From the NCBI RefSeq assembly GCF_023101085.1, contig NZ_CP064703.1, positions 6,200,001-6,264,000 of the forward strand: 64,000 nucleotides of DNA. Direction: 5' to 3'. A program made the translations under genes and the position numbers. Positions within the stretch are counted from its first letter, which is position 1. Each line of letters opens with the position of its first letter. Under the pieces are notes generated by a model. The model was given only the letters and a program-made list of their open reading frames with translations. It had not been told where the DNA came from and did no database searches. The DNA comes from Bradyrhizobium sp. 170 (GTDB lineage: Bacteria; Pseudomonadota; Alphaproteobacteria; Rhizobiales; Xanthobacteraceae). Positions 16,045 to 24,235 of this stretch are shown here, one piece after another.

Positions 16045-16767
16045 TCAGGTCAAGACTTCATCGAACAGGCTTTTCATCGACGCCCAGGAGCGGCGGTCGG
16101 CCCGTTCATTGTATAGCGCGGCGCGCATCATCGAGCCGTCGGCAGCGGGATTGGTGAAACCGTGCAGCGTGTTGCCGTAGGCGATGACCTGCCAGTCCTT
16201 CACCCCGCCGGTTCGCATCTCGTTCTCGAAATCGGCGACCTGTTCCGGCGGCGCCAGGGGATCGTCGACCCCGGTGCAGACCAGCACGCTGGCCTTCATC
16301 AGTCCCGGTTGTGCCGGCATTTTTGTCGCCAGCACGCCGTGGAAACTGACCACCGCCTTCAGGTCGGCGCCCTCGCGCGCCAGCTCCAGCACCACCGATC
16401 CGCCGAAGCAGAATCCGATCGCCGCCAGCCTGCCGGCATCAACCTGGGGCAGCGCGGCGAGCGCAGCCAGCGCGGCACGGCCGCGGGCGCGGAGCTTTTC
16501 CGGCTCGGCGCGAAGCCCGCCAACCAGGGTAGCGACTTCCTGCAGATTGGACGCCTGCCGCCGATCGCCGAACATGTCGGCGGCCAATGCCACATAGCCA
16601 AGACCGGCGAGCCGGCGCGCACGCTCCATCGCGAATTCGCCGAGCCCCAGCCCTTCGTGAAACACCAGCACGCCGGGCCGCGGCCCGGCAGCATTCTCGT
16701 CAATGGCAAGATAACCGCGCAGATTGGCCTCGTCGCAGCGGTAGTCGACGTCGCGCGCCTGAATCAA
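16045..16767 (-). CDS. Dienelactone hydrolase family protein
   Basis: 240 residues from TTG 16767, chosen because GAAGGA stands nine bases upstream; the frame extends to 16791 with another TTG. The alpha/beta hydrolase shows GFCFGG with Cys nucleophile C120, the acid in TGVDDPLAPPEQ and the His in NTLHGFTNPAA, the Cys-Asp-His triad of dienelactone hydrolases. The family opens dienelactone to maleylacetate in chloroaromatic breakdown, but many members act on other esters. No catechol-pathway genes are adjacent, so the substrate is open. Confidence 0.85.
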   Translation of the reverse strand: MIQARDVDYRCDEANLRGYLAIDENAAGPRPGVLVFHEGLGLGEFAMERARRLAGLGYVALAADMFGDRRQASNLQEVATLVGGLRAEPEKLRARGRAALAALAALPQVDAGRLAAIGFCFGGSVVLELAREGADLKAVVSFHGVLATKMPAQPGLMKASVLVCTGVDDPLAPPEQVADFENEMRTGGVKDWQVIAYGNTLHGFTNPAADGSMMRAALYNERADRRSWASMKSLFDEVLT

Positions 16768-16956
16768 ATTTCCAGATCCTTCAAATAGCAAGGAGCCGGA
16801 ACTTCACACCGGTTTGCAGGCCGCACAACCGAAATCGCAAAGCCACGCGCCTTCCCGTTGATCGGCATCACGCCGGCTTGACTCAACCGGAATGCGAACA
16901 CCGGAACGATCGGCTGAAGGGGTGCTTACCTCGCGTCACCAGCAACGGAGTGCTCC

Positions 16957-17373
16957 ATGACAAGATCCGGAATTCTCGCGGCCGCCGCGATCCTTGCGTC
17001 CGCGCTCGCCGCGCCCGCGATGGCGCAGCAGGTCATCTACAATCCTGGCTATTGCGCGCAGTTCTATCCAAACGCTAATTGCCAGAACCGGGGACCGGGA
17101 AGTCCCTATACCGGCAGCTACCAGCGTCAGGCCTATCGGGATCAGGCCTATCAGGACCGCACCTGGCGCAACAGCTACAACCGCTGGGACGATAACAGCG
17201 GCTTCTGGCCGGCCGATGTCGCGGCCGGCGTCGTCAGCGGCGCGGTCGGCACCGCGGCTGCCATCGCCACCTCCCCGATCGGCGGCGACGAATACGCCCG
17301 CCGCAACGGTTTTATCTGTGTGCCCGGCGCCTGGTTCCGCGGCGAGGACGGGCGGAGCCATCTCTGCCAATAG
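16957..17373 (+). CDS. Secreted hypothetical protein
   Basis: 138 residues with a signal peptide (MTRSGILAAAAILASALAAPAMA, cleavage before QQV). The mature part has CAQFYPNANC, a Tyr/Gln/Arg-rich middle (SYQRQAYRDQAYQDRTW), a hydrophobic GVVSGAVGTAAAIA stretch near 93 and a Cys-containing C-terminus (FICVPGAWFRGEDGRSHLC). Four cysteines suggest disulfides. Related unnamed proteins occur in Bradyrhizobium, by my recollection. No function recognised. Confidence 0.65.
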   Translation: MTRSGILAAAAILASALAAPAMAQQVIYNPGYCAQFYPNANCQNRGPGSPYTGSYQRQAYRDQAYQDRTWRNSYNRWDDNSGFWPADVAAGVVSGAVGTAAAIATSPIGGDEYARRNGFICVPGAWFRGEDGRSHLCQ

Positions 17374-17545
17374 GACGATTACGAATCGAACTCGAAAAGG
17401 CGGCTGGAAAGGCCGCCTTCTCCGTGCGGGAGGATGAAAGCGGTTCTTGAGGTTCTGGCCCTTTGCGACCAAGTCTGATATTTGAGCCGCCGAAGATCGG
17501 ACCAAGTGGCGGGATCACTTCACCCCTCGCCGATCGCTTCAATTC

Positions 17546-17620
17546 GCCGGTTTAGCTCAGCGGTAGAGCAGCGGTTTTGTAAACCGAAGGTCGGGAGTTC
17601 AATCCTCTCAACCGGCACCA
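17546..17620 (+). tRNA. tRNA-Thr (anticodon TGT)
   Basis: 75 bases including CCA. Acceptor GCCGGTT/AACCGGC, D-arm TTAGCTCAGCGGTAGAGC, anticodon loop TTTGTAA giving TGT, T-arm TCGGGAGTTCAATCCTCTC. The top pair of the anticodon stem is a G-A mismatch. It should read ACA. Confidence 0.93.
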
Positions 17621-18015
17621 CGACCCAAGCCTCAAGACAGCAAGTGCAAGCTGGTTTCGGTACCGGCTTCCGACCGTAGAACTTTTCTTGCCGAGAACCC
17701 GCTGATCGTGCGGCAGGCCCGGGCTTAGCCAACAGTCGTCCCAAAAACTAAAAACCTCCGGCAGGGCATTGCCGGAGGTTTCGGAGGTTTAGCATAAAGT
17801 AGTTGCGTCTCCTTCGAGACTAAGGAGGCCGCCAAGGAATCTGCCGGCCACCTGAGCGCTAAAATATCTTATAAAATTACCTGAGTAAATAATATTCTTC
17901 GGACTGCTAAAGCATTCGTGCCTTGCCCTGGCCAGCTGAAGTCCCGGTCTCCTAGCCCTCGCGCGATCGGTTCTGGACGAGCGGCGACTTACGAAAGGGG
18001 AGCATGAAAAAATTA
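17621..18015. other. Intergenic region with a second minus-strand terminator
   Basis: About 400 bases with no convincing gene. At 17753-17780 AACCTCCGGCA-GGGCAT-TGCCGGAGGTT makes an 11-bp stem. On the minus strand it is followed by TTTTAGTTTTT, so it would stop transcripts reading through from the porin. An AT-rich patch at 17861-17900 has no recognised role. Confidence 0.6.
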
Positions 18016-18045
18016 GAACCCCCAGCGGTTTTCCGCTGGGGGTTC
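18016..18045 (-). terminator. Rho-independent terminator of the porin gene
   Basis: GAACCCCCAGCGG, loop of four, CCGCTGGGGGTTC: a perfect 13-bp stem, followed on the minus strand by TAATTTTTT. It lies 25 bases past the porin stop codon. Confidence 0.92.
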
Positions 18046-18070
18046 TTTAGAGAGTGTCAGACGTTCAGGA

Positions 18071-19663
18071 TCAGAAGTTACGCTGAGCGCGAACGTTCAG
18101 GAAGACGGTGCTCTGGTCCTTGAACTCGTACAGAGCAGTCGGCTTCGGTGCGGAGGCAGTGAACACCGAGCTGCCAGACATCTTCTGGTCGAGGAAGAAC
18201 GCGCCGACTTCAGCCGAGAACGTCAAGTTCTTGACGGGAGTCCAGCGGGTGACCACACCAATCTGCGCGACGTTGAAGTCGGGGTTGCAGCTGTAGGTAC
18301 CCGCACCAGCAACACCGGTCTGACCGGGATGCGTGGCTGCGAACGCGGCGCAGTAAGCGCCCTTGGCGGAAGTCGTGCCAACAGCGGTGAGGTTGTCGTT
18401 AGCACCACCATCGTACTTGACCTGGGCGTAGCTGCCCCAGAGGCTGGTCGACCAGTAAGGATCCCAGTTGTGGTTGAACGCACCACGGATACCCCAAGCC
18501 GAGGTCAGGATGATACCACCGGTACCGGCAGCGCCGGGCAGGTAGACGCCATCCGAGGTGGCACCGAAGCCAACGCTCTGATAGCCGCCGGCAAGGCCGG
18601 TATTACCGAACATCGCGAAGCTCGGCGAACCACCGGAGGTCGAGATCACGGCCTTGGTGTTACCCTTCGCGTACGTTGCGTCGATCTTGAAATCGTCGCC
18701 CGCACCGGTCGGGAGGTTCTTGATCTGCAACGCCGCCGTCACAGCACCGCCCCACTTGTCTTCGGGATGGCCGGAGATTTCCGAGAGGTTGTTCGAAACG
18801 CCACCGGCGCTGAGGTTGTTGTAGGAAGCGTTCACGTTATGCAGCACGCCCGAAATCTGGAACAGACCCCACGCCTGGTCGACGCGGATGTTGCCCGCGA
18901 TATCGGGAGCATGCACGCCAGCGTAGGCGTTGGTGCCAAGACCGTTGACGTTGACGCCGAGCCCCAGGTTGTAGAGCGAGGTGCGGTTGAAGACCTGCGG
19001 ATCATCGAGACCGATGGTGGCCGACACGCCGTTACCGAACTGCGCAGTGTACTGGATGTTGTTGACGCCGGTGACGTAGTCCGGGCCACCCATCAAGAAC
19101 GAGTTGTTGTTGCCCGGATAACCGTTCCAGGGCGTCGCGTAGGCCGAGGCCGACTTACCGAAGGTGAAACCAGCGAACTGGATGAACACCATTTCAACCG
19201 CGACATAGCCGCCGCCAGCGCCGGAGAGCAGCGACGAGTTGACGCCAGCAGCAGTCAGCACGCTCGGGTTCTTGGTGCCGTTGCCGAAGTTGTCGAACTG
19301 GAAGTCGCCCTGACCGAAGGTGCGGACAACGCCGTATTCGGTGGCGGTGCGGGTATCAACCGTCAGCGCCATACGGGAACGGGAGGTGAAGTAATCGCGG
19401 TAGCGATTGCCTTGACCCTGATCGCCGTTCCAGGCCGGTCCACCGTAGGTGGTGCCGTTGAACGTGGTGTCGACGCGAACGTAACCACCCAGCTTGATGC
19501 AGGTGTCGGTGCCCGGGATGTAGAAGAAACCCGCGCCATACAGGGAGCAGATCCTGACGTACTCGACCGCTTTGGCCTTGACGGGAAGATCGGCAGCCTG
19601 TGCTCCGCTCAGGGCGACGAGACCCGCCGCTGAGCCGAGAATAAGGCTCTTGATCATAGTCAT
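18071..19663 (-). CDS. Major outer-membrane porin (Porin_2 family)
   Basis: 530 residues from ATG 19663, six bases after GGAGG; the reading frame extends further upstream without signals. Signal peptide MTMIKSLILGSAAGLVALSGAQA, then ADLPVKAKAVEYVRICSLYG and GAGFFYIPGTDTCIKLGGYV, the hallmark start of Rhizobiales Porin_2 (RopA/Omp2-like) with a conserved Cys pair. The C-terminus ends TVFLNVRAQRNF. It should form a trimeric 16-stranded channel for small solutes. The strong ribosome binding site and a 13-bp terminator fit a very abundant protein. Monocistronic. Confidence 0.93.
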   Translation of the reverse strand: MTMIKSLILGSAAGLVALSGAQAADLPVKAKAVEYVRICSLYGAGFFYIPGTDTCIKLGGYVRVDTTFNGTTYGGPAWNGDQGQGNRYRDYFTSRSRMALTVDTRTATEYGVVRTFGQGDFQFDNFGNGTKNPSVLTAAGVNSSLLSGAGGGYVAVEMVFIQFAGFTFGKSASAYATPWNGYPGNNNSFLMGGPDYVTGVNNIQYTAQFGNGVSATIGLDDPQVFNRTSLYNLGLGVNVNGLGTNAYAGVHAPDIAGNIRVDQAWGLFQISGVLHNVNASYNNLSAGGVSNNLSEISGHPEDKWGGAVTAALQIKNLPTGAGDDFKIDATYAKGNTKAVISTSGGSPSFAMFGNTGLAGGYQSVGFGATSDGVYLPGAAGTGGIILTSAWGIRGAFNHNWDPYWSTSLWGSYAQVKYDGGANDNLTAVGTTSAKGAYCAAFAATHPGQTGVAGAGTYSCNPDFNVAQIGVVTRWTPVKNLTFSAEVGAFFLDQKMSGSSVFTASAPKPTALYEFKDQSTVFLNVRAQRNF

Positions 19664-20045
19664 GTTAAACCTCCAAGTTGCTCTGCAAGGACGAGGGCGG
19701 ACCCAGCTGTTTCCCCCAGAAAAGGTCCGCCCTCGCCTTTTGAAACCGCTCAGTCGTTTCGCGTCTTCGGACACACCCGCATCAACGCGAGGGACTTAAG
19801 CGAACCACCAAAACGGAACGATCAAGGACCCCCCAGACCGTCTTCAGAACTATGCATGTGCAATTTACGTAATCAAAATACTTTATGAACTCAGCTATCT
19901 CTATCCCAATCGACTGTGTCGCTGCGGCAACACCGAAGAACACGCGAAATTGTGCGCGGGGAACCACCCTAACGGTGTCCAATTGGATGATTTTGTTATT
20001 AAATCAGCTAAGCTGCTTCGTGCAGACTCGGGGGCAGACAAAGCC
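19664..20045. other. Divergent porin/MarR regulatory region
   Basis: About 380 bases between the porin (minus) and the MarR-type regulator (plus). It holds the porin promoter and leader. AT-rich stretches lie at 19860-19890 and 19990-20010. I see no perfect palindrome or named operator, and no additional gene. Confidence 0.4.
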
Positions 20046-20585
20046 ATGGGACAGGACGCACGCAGGGGATCGGACTCATCGAACCGCGCCAAACGCGGAG
20101 AGGCAAATGAGTTCAGCGGGAAGAATCACGACATCACCCGGCAATTCGCCTGGGAGATCGCCGCCATCAACGTGCATCTCCAGGAGATTCGTTATTTCTG
20201 GGCAAAAGCTCTCGGCATCAGCGGCCCGCAATGGATGATCCTGATGGCTCTGGCCGATCTGGATCAGGGAGAGGGCGTGCCTGTGAAGGTCGTGTCAAAG
20301 ATGCTCCATGTTGACCCGTCCTTCGTGACAACCCAGTCGAAAATGCTCGAGAAGAAGGGCTTCATGCGTCGAAAGACGTCAGGGGAAGACGCCCGGGTCG
20401 TGCAGATGTCCTTGACGGACAAGACCTACAAGCTCTTCGCAGGCTTGGCTTCCGAGCAGGAGGCCCTCAACAATTTCATCTTTGCGGAATTCAGCGACCG
20501 CGAACTCAGCGAGTTTACTGACAAGCTTGCAGCGCTGAAGAACCGGATTGAGAAGGCCAGCCTGAAACTGACTGTGGGCATATGA
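20046..20585 (+). CDS. MarR family transcriptional regulator
   Basis: 179 residues from ATG 20046; the frame is open 96 bases further upstream, so the start is not certain. ISGPQWMILMALADLDQGEGVPVKVVSKML (about 58-88) and DPSFVTTQSKMLEKKGFMRRKTSGEDARVVQMSLT (about 91-125) are the recognition helix and wing of a MarR winged helix. Helices at both ends would make the dimer interface. It converges on the alpha/beta hydrolase gene with only 19 bases between stops. The hydrolase has an AT-rich inverted repeat in its promoter, a plausible target. Confidence 0.85.
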   Translation: MGQDARRGSDSSNRAKRGEANEFSGKNHDITRQFAWEIAAINVHLQEIRYFWAKALGISGPQWMILMALADLDQGEGVPVKVVSKMLHVDPSFVTTQSKMLEKKGFMRRKTSGEDARVVQMSLTDKTYKLFAGLASEQEALNNFIFAEFSDRELSEFTDKLAALKNRIEKASLKLTVGI

Positions 20586-20604
20586 CCTGCAAGGCGGCCG
20601 TGGA

Positions 20605-21705
20605 CTAGGCAGATACCGATTCGAGGCGATCGGCCACCCAGTCAAAGATGAACTCGTTGGCAAGCGTGGGGTTGTCGCGATGTCCATGCGCGGCAGCCGT
20701 TTCGGAGCTTTCGAAAATTTTCAGTGAAACATCGGGATGCTCGGCCTTGAGACGTTCGAATAGATCGGTCACGTAGTCACTTTCGAGCCAGCCCTGCTCA
20801 CCCAGGGTGATCAAGAGCGGGCAGCGGAGTTTTGGCCCGAGCCAACCGCCTTCAGTTCCGGAACTACTCAGCGAGAGGCGATTCATCAAGAATGCCCGCT
20901 CATGCATGTCCCAGATGCCGCCGTCACAAACCGCGGCGGCGAAACGATTGTCGAGGGCAACGCCACGCGCGACAAAGGACGACTCCAAACCGTCGCTGAG
21001 AATCGCGATCCTGTGTTCGTCGATATCGTCCCTCGTGTAGAGGTAGTCCATCACGTGGCCCACCGACGTTTCCAGATCGGAACGGCCGACGACTTCATCG
21101 AACTTGGCGCCGGTGCCGGATCCAAACAGATCCACGGCCAGCAACGACATTCCCCGGTCACGGGCATAGCGTGCCACTTTGAAGAGAGATTCTTCCTTCC
21201 GATGTCCGGGGTCGCCCATGCACACGACGACGGGCGATTGATGAAAAGCGCGGGGGGCAGGCAAAAAATAGCCCTCCAACGCATGGCCTTCCAGCCAGGG
21301 GATCTCGACGACCTCGCCGGCGGGAGTCATATGCTCGATGTAGCTGCGGGCGCAGCCTCGCATGGCTAGGAGCGCACGCTCCTGTTTCGTGTCGGCGGCG
21401 TCCAAACCGAACGCTGAGGCTTGATAGTAGTTGATGGCGCGAAGCCAGTTACTTCGTGCGGTCAGCACATGACCGCGCTTGAAGGCAGCATCGGCACGCT
21501 CATTACTGAGGTCGGCCATCGCTATCCATTCCCGATACCAGGAATCGCCGCCATCCGTTGGGTCTATCCGGCTTGCGGCAAGGAAGCATTCGGAGATCAT
21601 CGAACCGCCTTCCTGCGCCGCACCCAGCAGCCTCATGAACTCGATCGAGAACTCGTCGCTGTCAGGCCATTGGACCCAGCCTCCTGGGCCAAATTGAACT
21701 TTCAT
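20605..21705 (-). CDS. Alpha/beta hydrolase (FrsA / dihydropseudooxynicotine-hydrolase-like)
   Basis: 366 residues. An all-helical N-terminal lid of about 130 residues (SWYREWIAMADLSNERADAAFKRG, then a WLRAINYYQASAFGLD segment) precedes an alpha/beta hydrolase core. This is the layout of DUF1100/FrsA and 2,6-dihydropseudooxynicotine hydrolases, which cleave C-C or ester bonds. The nucleophile elbow reads AILSDGLESS: Ser and the following Gly are kept, but the usual first Gly is Ile and the Gly after the elbow is Leu. The His is probably in AAAHGHRDN near the end. Substrate unknown. Possible MarR control, see the repeat at 21742. Confidence 0.75.
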   Translation of the reverse strand: MKVQFGPGGWVQWPDSDEFSIEFMRLLGAAQEGGSMISECFLAASRIDPTDGGDSWYREWIAMADLSNERADAAFKRGHVLTARSNWLRAINYYQASAFGLDAADTKQERALLAMRGCARSYIEHMTPAGEVVEIPWLEGHALEGYFLPAPRAFHQSPVVVCMGDPGHRKEESLFKVARYARDRGMSLLAVDLFGSGTGAKFDEVVGRSDLETSVGHVMDYLYTRDDIDEHRIAILSDGLESSFVARGVALDNRFAAAVCDGGIWDMHERAFLMNRLSLSSSGTEGGWLGPKLRCPLLITLGEQGWLESDYVTDLFERLKAEHPDVSLKIFESSETAAAHGHRDNPTLANEFIFDWVADRLESVSA

Positions 21706-21741
21706 ATCGGAGACAGTCCGGGAGCAGATCAGGTGACAAAA

Positions 21742-21768
21742 TTAGTTATACAATATAATATAACCTAA
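21742..21768. promoter_or_regulatory. AT-rich inverted repeat before the hydrolase gene
   Basis: TTAGTTATA ... TATAACCTAA, half sites differing by one inserted base, centred about 50 bases upstream of the ATG at 21705. The surrounding 60 bases are far more AT-rich than the neighbourhood. MarR dimers bind such palindromes, and the convergent MarR gene is next door. Assignment is inference. Confidence 0.4.
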
Positions 21769-22175
21769 TACCTTACCTAAGGACAAGCTCCGGAACGCCC
21801 TATGGATCCTGGTCGTGCGGTAGGGTTACTGCAAATCGAGGGTAGCTTCGATCAACGAGTAGGCCGGAATGTGCCAACCTTTACGGCATCCATCCGCGAT
21901 GGGCGAAAAGAGCATGTCAGCCTATACTGGTGGCCGACTCACTGCCTTTCGTGCAGCTTGCCCGCTTAGACCGCAATCATCCGTAGGTTTATTTTACGGC
22001 CCAAAACCAGGATCCGGCGGCTGGACCCGATTCTGGGGCTATTCACCGGTGGCGCTCGCGTCTCGTGTCGAACCGGCCAACCCCGCCCCCGCGCCCATCT
22101 CTCCCCTTTCCAGCCGGAACCACCCCTCCTCTTGCACGTTTTTCTCGCATGAGAATTCGCGAAGAAAACTGCAAC
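21769..22175. other. Intergenic region without a supported gene
   Basis: A plus-strand ORF crosses it (from 21869), but its composition and lack of a ribosome binding site argue against coding. I see no repeat, RNA gene or terminator. Confidence 0.4.
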
Positions 22176-22400
22176 ATGGTTTTGCTCGCCATTGTCACCT
22201 CTTTAAGCGTGGCCATCGCTGGCGGCGCTACGCTGCTGGGGTTTGCCGATAACAAGCCGGTCCAGTTCGCTGATCAGACGGCCGGTCGTGTCGAGCAGCC
22301 GCCCCCGCCCGACAAGCGGATCATCTACGTCAACGAGCAGCCGCCGGTGCGCGTGATCGGCGCGCCATTCGTGCCCAACACGAATCCCCGCGAGCGCTAG
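22176..22400 (+). CDS. Small secreted or membrane-anchored protein, 74 residues
   Basis: From ATG 22176: MVLLAIVTSLSVAIAGGATLLGF is a membrane or signal segment. The short polar tail contains VEQPPPPDKRIIYVNEQPPVRVIGAPFVPN. ATG 22149 in frame is an alternative start. No family recognised. The Pro-rich IIYVNEQPP motif suggests a periplasmic tail. Confidence 0.5.
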   Translation: MVLLAIVTSLSVAIAGGATLLGFADNKPVQFADQTAGRVEQPPPPDKRIIYVNEQPPVRVIGAPFVPNTNPRER

Positions 22401-22590
22401 CTCCCGCTTCGGGCGGCCGTGCTTGCAGAGCCTGGCCGCTACTTGATGTGCCATGTGCACGGCGCCGGTCGCGAACTGTCACCGTTTTGTCACCTCGCGC
22501 GAAAAAGCGTGGCAGTTATCCCCGGTTACCTCCCCACCCGCTTGATTCCACAAAAGCCGTTTGATGGAGTGACTTGGGCCGAGGTGTTTC

Positions 22591-23028
22591 ATGAAATGGA
22601 TGAGGGAACGCGATCTCCTGATCGCGCAAACGATGGCGTTCGTTCAATCGGTGACCGGCAAGACGCCGGAGGCCGAGAAGACGATCACGGCGTCGGTTGC
22701 CCTGCTCTCCGTCGAGACATCCCAAACCACCCGCGCGGCTGCGGCCCTTCCCGACATTGAGGCTCTGCTGGCGGAGACGCCGCCCGCTACCCAAGCGCCG
22801 ATAAACGTATCAAGAGAAGAAGTACCGCGGGAGATATCGAGGCCGGCTCCTCCTGCGCGTCTTGACCTGCGGGAGGACTTCCAGGCCGAGATCAGGGCGC
22901 GGGTCGCCAATTTCCGCGCCCATCAGGAGCGGTTCAGCCGCGAGCGCGAGGCCTATTGCAGCGCGACCATGGCGAAGGTCCATGCATCTCTCAGGGAAGG
23001 CGAGCCGCCGACGCGTCCGGGGAAGTAG
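22591..23028 (+). CDS. Hypothetical protein, 145 residues
   Basis: ATG 22591 has GAGGTG eight bases upstream. The product is hydrophilic: a helical N-terminus (MKWMRERDLLIAQTMAFVQSVTG), an Ala/Pro-rich middle, and a charged helix (EDFQAEIRARVANFRAHQERFSREREAY) near 94-120. No membrane segment or known motif. It lies between small genes of the same style and is not recognised. Confidence 0.6.
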   Translation: MKWMRERDLLIAQTMAFVQSVTGKTPEAEKTITASVALLSVETSQTTRAAAALPDIEALLAETPPATQAPINVSREEVPREISRPAPPARLDLREDFQAEIRARVANFRAHQERFSREREAYCSATMAKVHASLREGEPPTRPGK

Positions 23029-23082
23029 ACCCAGGACGCAAAACCGCATTCCCCGGCATCCGCACGATCTTCAGAACCAAAT

Positions 23083-23190
23083 TCAGAGCCAGGCGTAGAC
23101 CAGCACCATGTTGGCCGCGCAGGCGACCAGCAGGCAGACGGTCAGCGTGAGTTGGACACGCTCGCAGGAGGTCTGGAGGCTCGTTCTCAT
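23083..23190 (-). CDS. 35-residue membrane protein
   Basis: ATG 23190 to TGA 23083. The polar, Cys-containing N-terminus (MRTSLQTSCERVQ) is followed by one hydrophobic segment, LTLTVCLLVACAANMVLVYA, ending WL. This is the profile of single-pass small membrane proteins. The ribosome binding site is weak (CGGATG region), so coding is unproven. It fills an otherwise empty 370-base gap. Confidence 0.4.
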   Translation of the reverse strand: MRTSLQTSCERVQLTLTVCLLVACAANMVLVYAWL

Positions 23191-23397
23191 GATCGGAAAC
23201 ATCCGGCGATTCTGGCCGTCGAGTCTCGGGGATTCTTTTTTCGGGAATTTACGGCTCGTTAAAGACTCAGAGACTCCACGAAAATGGGCCGAAACGAGCT
23301 AATTTGCTCCCGAAACAGCCTGTGGAATGGCGGCATGGCAGCCAAGCCTGAAACCCGGACGCGGCTTCCGCGTTGACCGTTTTTACCGGAGCCGACC

Positions 23398-23652
23398 ATG
23401 CCCTACGCGCTGTTCTCAAACGATGCCAAGCTGAGCAAGGCCTATCCCACCGCGGCCGATGTCTGGAAAATTGCCCAGAAGAGCGGCCTCGTGGTCGATG
23501 TCGTCTCCGAGCAAGACAGCACCGCCCCCCGCCCGGTGCTGGACCATGATTACGAGATCAAGCCGTGCCAGCTTGAGCCGCATGAAGACCCCGCCCGAAA
23601 CAAGGCCGACGCCGAGCGCGAAGCGCAGACGGAATTGCAGTTGGCGTCGTAA
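23398..23652 (+). CDS. Hypothetical protein, 84 residues
   Basis: MPYALFSNDAKLSKAYPTAADVWKIAQKSGLVVD begins a compact, folded-looking domain. HDYEIKPCQLEPHED and an acidic, Ala-rich tail follow. GGAGCCG precedes the ATG. I recall similar unnamed proteins being widespread in Bradyrhizobium, but no function is known to me. Confidence 0.65.
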   Translation: MPYALFSNDAKLSKAYPTAADVWKIAQKSGLVVDVVSEQDSTAPRPVLDHDYEIKPCQLEPHEDPARNKADAEREAQTELQLAS

Positions 23653-23750
23653 GGGCGACGGCGGCCGGGCGGGCACCGGGCGGGCAAACAACGGCTCTCG
23701 GCAGGTGGGTCCCGGTCGCCGGGGACGACATCCGAGGCGGTAAATCGGTT

Positions 23751-23990
23751 CTACGGCGTCGCCGAGACCAGCGATGCCTGCTCCGCAGCCAGAGTGACAC
23801 AGGCCTTGCGCCGCTGCAGTCCCCTGATCGCGCCGGTTACCTTGCGCACCTTGCCGGCCCCGCACGAGGGATCCTGCACGAAGGCGATTTCATAGGGAGC
23901 AAGGATGAGCGGTTCGGATTTCAGGACAGTTTGAGCAAGGCACGGAAACCCCGCTGCGGAAAAGATCAGCCCTAACGCAAGAGCACGCAT
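23751..23990 (-). CDS. Small periplasmic protein, DUF6719-like
   Basis: 79 residues from ATG 23990: signal peptide MRALALGLIFSAAGFPCLAQ, then VLKSEPLILAPYEIAFVQD and CGAGKVRKVTGAIRGLQRRKACV. This matches the conserved core of DUF6719 as I remember it, with two cysteines likely forming a disulfide. The reading frame runs much further upstream, but that part covers the terminator repeats and is not coding. Function unknown. Confidence 0.65.
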   Translation of the reverse strand: MRALALGLIFSAAGFPCLAQTVLKSEPLILAPYEIAFVQDPSCGAGKVRKVTGAIRGLQRRKACVTLAAEQASLVSATP

Positions 23991-24114
23991 GTTCGTTGTC
24001 CCACCAGCCGGCCGGAACCATAATATCGGATCGTGACGAAAAGTTGCATGCAGCGCGAAATTTTTTTCGCGTCCGCCAAAAAGCAGCCGAGGCACGCTCG
24101 CCCCGACATTCCCA

Positions 24115-24214
24115 AAACGACGGCCGGCGTGAAGCCGGCCTTTGCCCCAAACGACGGCCGGCGTGAAGCTGCCTTTGCCCCAACAAAAAGGCCGGCGTGA
24201 AGCCGGCCTTTGTC
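24115..24214. repeat. Three tandem copies of a terminator-like hairpin
   Basis: Three units of about 33 bases: GGCCGGC-GTGAA-GCCGGCC-TTTG at 24122-24144, a decayed middle copy (GCCGGCGTGAAGCTGCC) near 24157-24176, and GGCCGGC-GTGAA-GCCGGCC at 24190-24208. They are separated by CCCCAAACGAC-type spacers. Apparent tandem amplification of the terminator of the downstream-ending barrel gene. Confidence 0.85.
24187..24211 (-). terminator. Terminator of the second barrel gene
   Basis: AAAGGCCGGC-GTGAA-GCCGGCCTTT, a 10-bp stem. On the minus strand it is followed by TTTTT. It is the copy of the triplicated hairpin nearest the stop at 24236. Confidence 0.85.
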
Positions 24215-24235
24215 GCGTCGATACGAAGCGCCGTA

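Noticed and set aside
6965..17620. tRNA genes considered as integration sites
   Set aside because: No integrase gene and no repeated tRNA 3' end was seen near any of the three tRNAs.
18329..19633. 434-residue plus-strand ORF
   Set aside because: Shadow of the porin; the porin has signal peptide, ribosome binding site and terminator.
21869..22252. 127-residue plus-strand ORF
   Set aside because: Composition of out-of-frame GC-rich DNA, overlaps the better supported gene at 22176-22400.
24115..24214. Tandem repeats considered as a CRISPR array
   Set aside because: Units are hairpins with near-identical short spacers, one decayed; there are no unique spacers and no cas genes.
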